Origin: JANWYQ01 sp034432445
Lineage (GTDB): Bacteria; Chloroflexota; Anaerolineae; JAAEKA01
Direction: 5' to 3'
Length of the DNA stretch: 14,773 bases
Assembly: GCA_034432445.1 (NCBI GenBank)
Contig: DAOUBX010000084.1
Location: forward strand, 1 to 14,773
The notes beneath the pieces are model-generated. The model ran no database searches. It saw nothing but the letters and a program-made list of their open reading frames with translations, and was not told the origin of the DNA. Both the position numbers and the translations under genes were made by a program. Positions within the stretch are counted from its first letter, which is position 1; every line of letters starts with the position of its first letter. Positions 14,472-14,773 of this stretch are shown here, one piece after another.

Positions 14472-14680
14472 AACCTTGGCTGCTCGGGCGCCCATATTTA
14501 GTAGCAAGACCATCGGCAACATCCCAGTATTGGTCCACCAGGAGAGCGGAAACGTCAACCACGCGCTAGTTTTCCACAACGCGCGCTCTTTTTCCACCGT
14601 TTCAGGCGAGTTTTCCACAGGGTATGCCCCTGCTTGGCTTCCCCAGACCCACCCCACAGAATCTCAATCGTTGTCCGTTC
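14472..14680. other. DnaA-box-like cluster between two palindromic elements
   Basis: This 209-base stretch holds no convincing gene. Three same-direction 9-mers fit the DnaA-box pattern: TTTTCCACA at 14570-14578, TTTTCCACC at 14590-14598 and TTTTCCACA at 14611-14619, with start-to-start spacings of 20 and 21 bases. TTTTCCACA is one base from the E. coli consensus TTATCCACA. The stretch appears less GC-rich than the surrounding genes but has no strongly AT-rich unwinding region. A 65-codon minus frame (14460-14657) crosses it and its stop codon lies in the end of the palindromic element; I do not treat it as a gene. Confidence 0.55.
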
Positions 14681-14773
14681 GCAACTATTCAGCCCTAGGT
14701 GCCGGGCACTTAAGGCTGCGCTGGCCAGGGCGTCTGCAGAGCCGGCTCAAGCTGGGAACCGGTCGCAAGTGCC
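14681..14773. mobile_element. Second copy of the palindromic element, cut by the window end
   Basis: The left end reads GCAACTATTCAG, CCCTA, GGTGCCGGGCACTT, matching the first copy including the five-base insert in the left arm. The right arm begins at 14767 (AAGTGCC). The distance from GGTGCC to this point is 69 bases in both copies, so the full copy should end near 14791. The core has diverged clearly, with the arms covarying (ATTT/AAAT in copy one, ACTT/AAGT here). Confidence 0.8.

Overview
The window looks like a 14.8 kb piece of a high-GC bacterial chromosome, most likely from the Chloroflexota (Anaerolineae/Caldilineae-like). This is an inference from gene types and style: a large secreted protein built of beta-propeller and jelly-roll domains and ending in a WLPLV tail, a penicillin-acylase-family hydrolase with an N-terminal membrane anchor, a YbjN-domain protein, a five-helix membrane protein of a type I associate with that phylum, and heptamer and palindromic repeats between genes. 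No rRNA, tRNA or CRISPR array is visible.

Layout. 1-144: the tail of a broken IS110-type transposase. 184-1119 (-): a YbjN-domain protein. 1369-1824 (+): a small membrane protein. 1851-4260 (-): a heterodimeric ABC exporter pair in decay; the first subunit has one nonsense codon and two +1 homopolymer frameshifts, and the second has lost all its membrane helices and Walker A but keeps its start. 4374-4678 (-): a compact promoter, ribosome site, 61-codon ORF and terminator of unknown meaning. 4850-5557 (+): endonuclease III (nth), whose last codons lie inside a heptamer tandem array. 5841-8252 (+): a penicillin-acylase-family gene with one in-frame TAG, followed by a strong terminator. 8364-11750 (-): a 1128-residue secreted propeller protein, directly downstream of the biotin transporter gene bioY (11779-12357, -). 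12551-13285 (+): rsmG. 13305-14147 (-): a DegV/FakB-type fatty-acid-binding protein.

The last 600 bases hold no convincing gene but are the most structured part of the window: a 111-bp palindromic element flanked by a perfect 8-bp direct repeat (a MITE with IS66-like ends), three DnaA-box-like 9-mers spaced 20-21 bp apart, and a second same-length copy of the element cut by the window end.

Functionally this is a mixed neighbourhood, not one pathway. The housekeeping genes (nth, rsmG, bioY, degV) look intact. The export and acylase genes at 1.8-8.3 kb carry inactivating lesions, and both ends of the window carry mobile-element remains. I do not see a clearly new multi-gene system. The best candidates for something undescribed are the element/DnaA-box region at 14345-14773, the nested architecture of the secreted protein, and the small transcription unit at 4374-4678.
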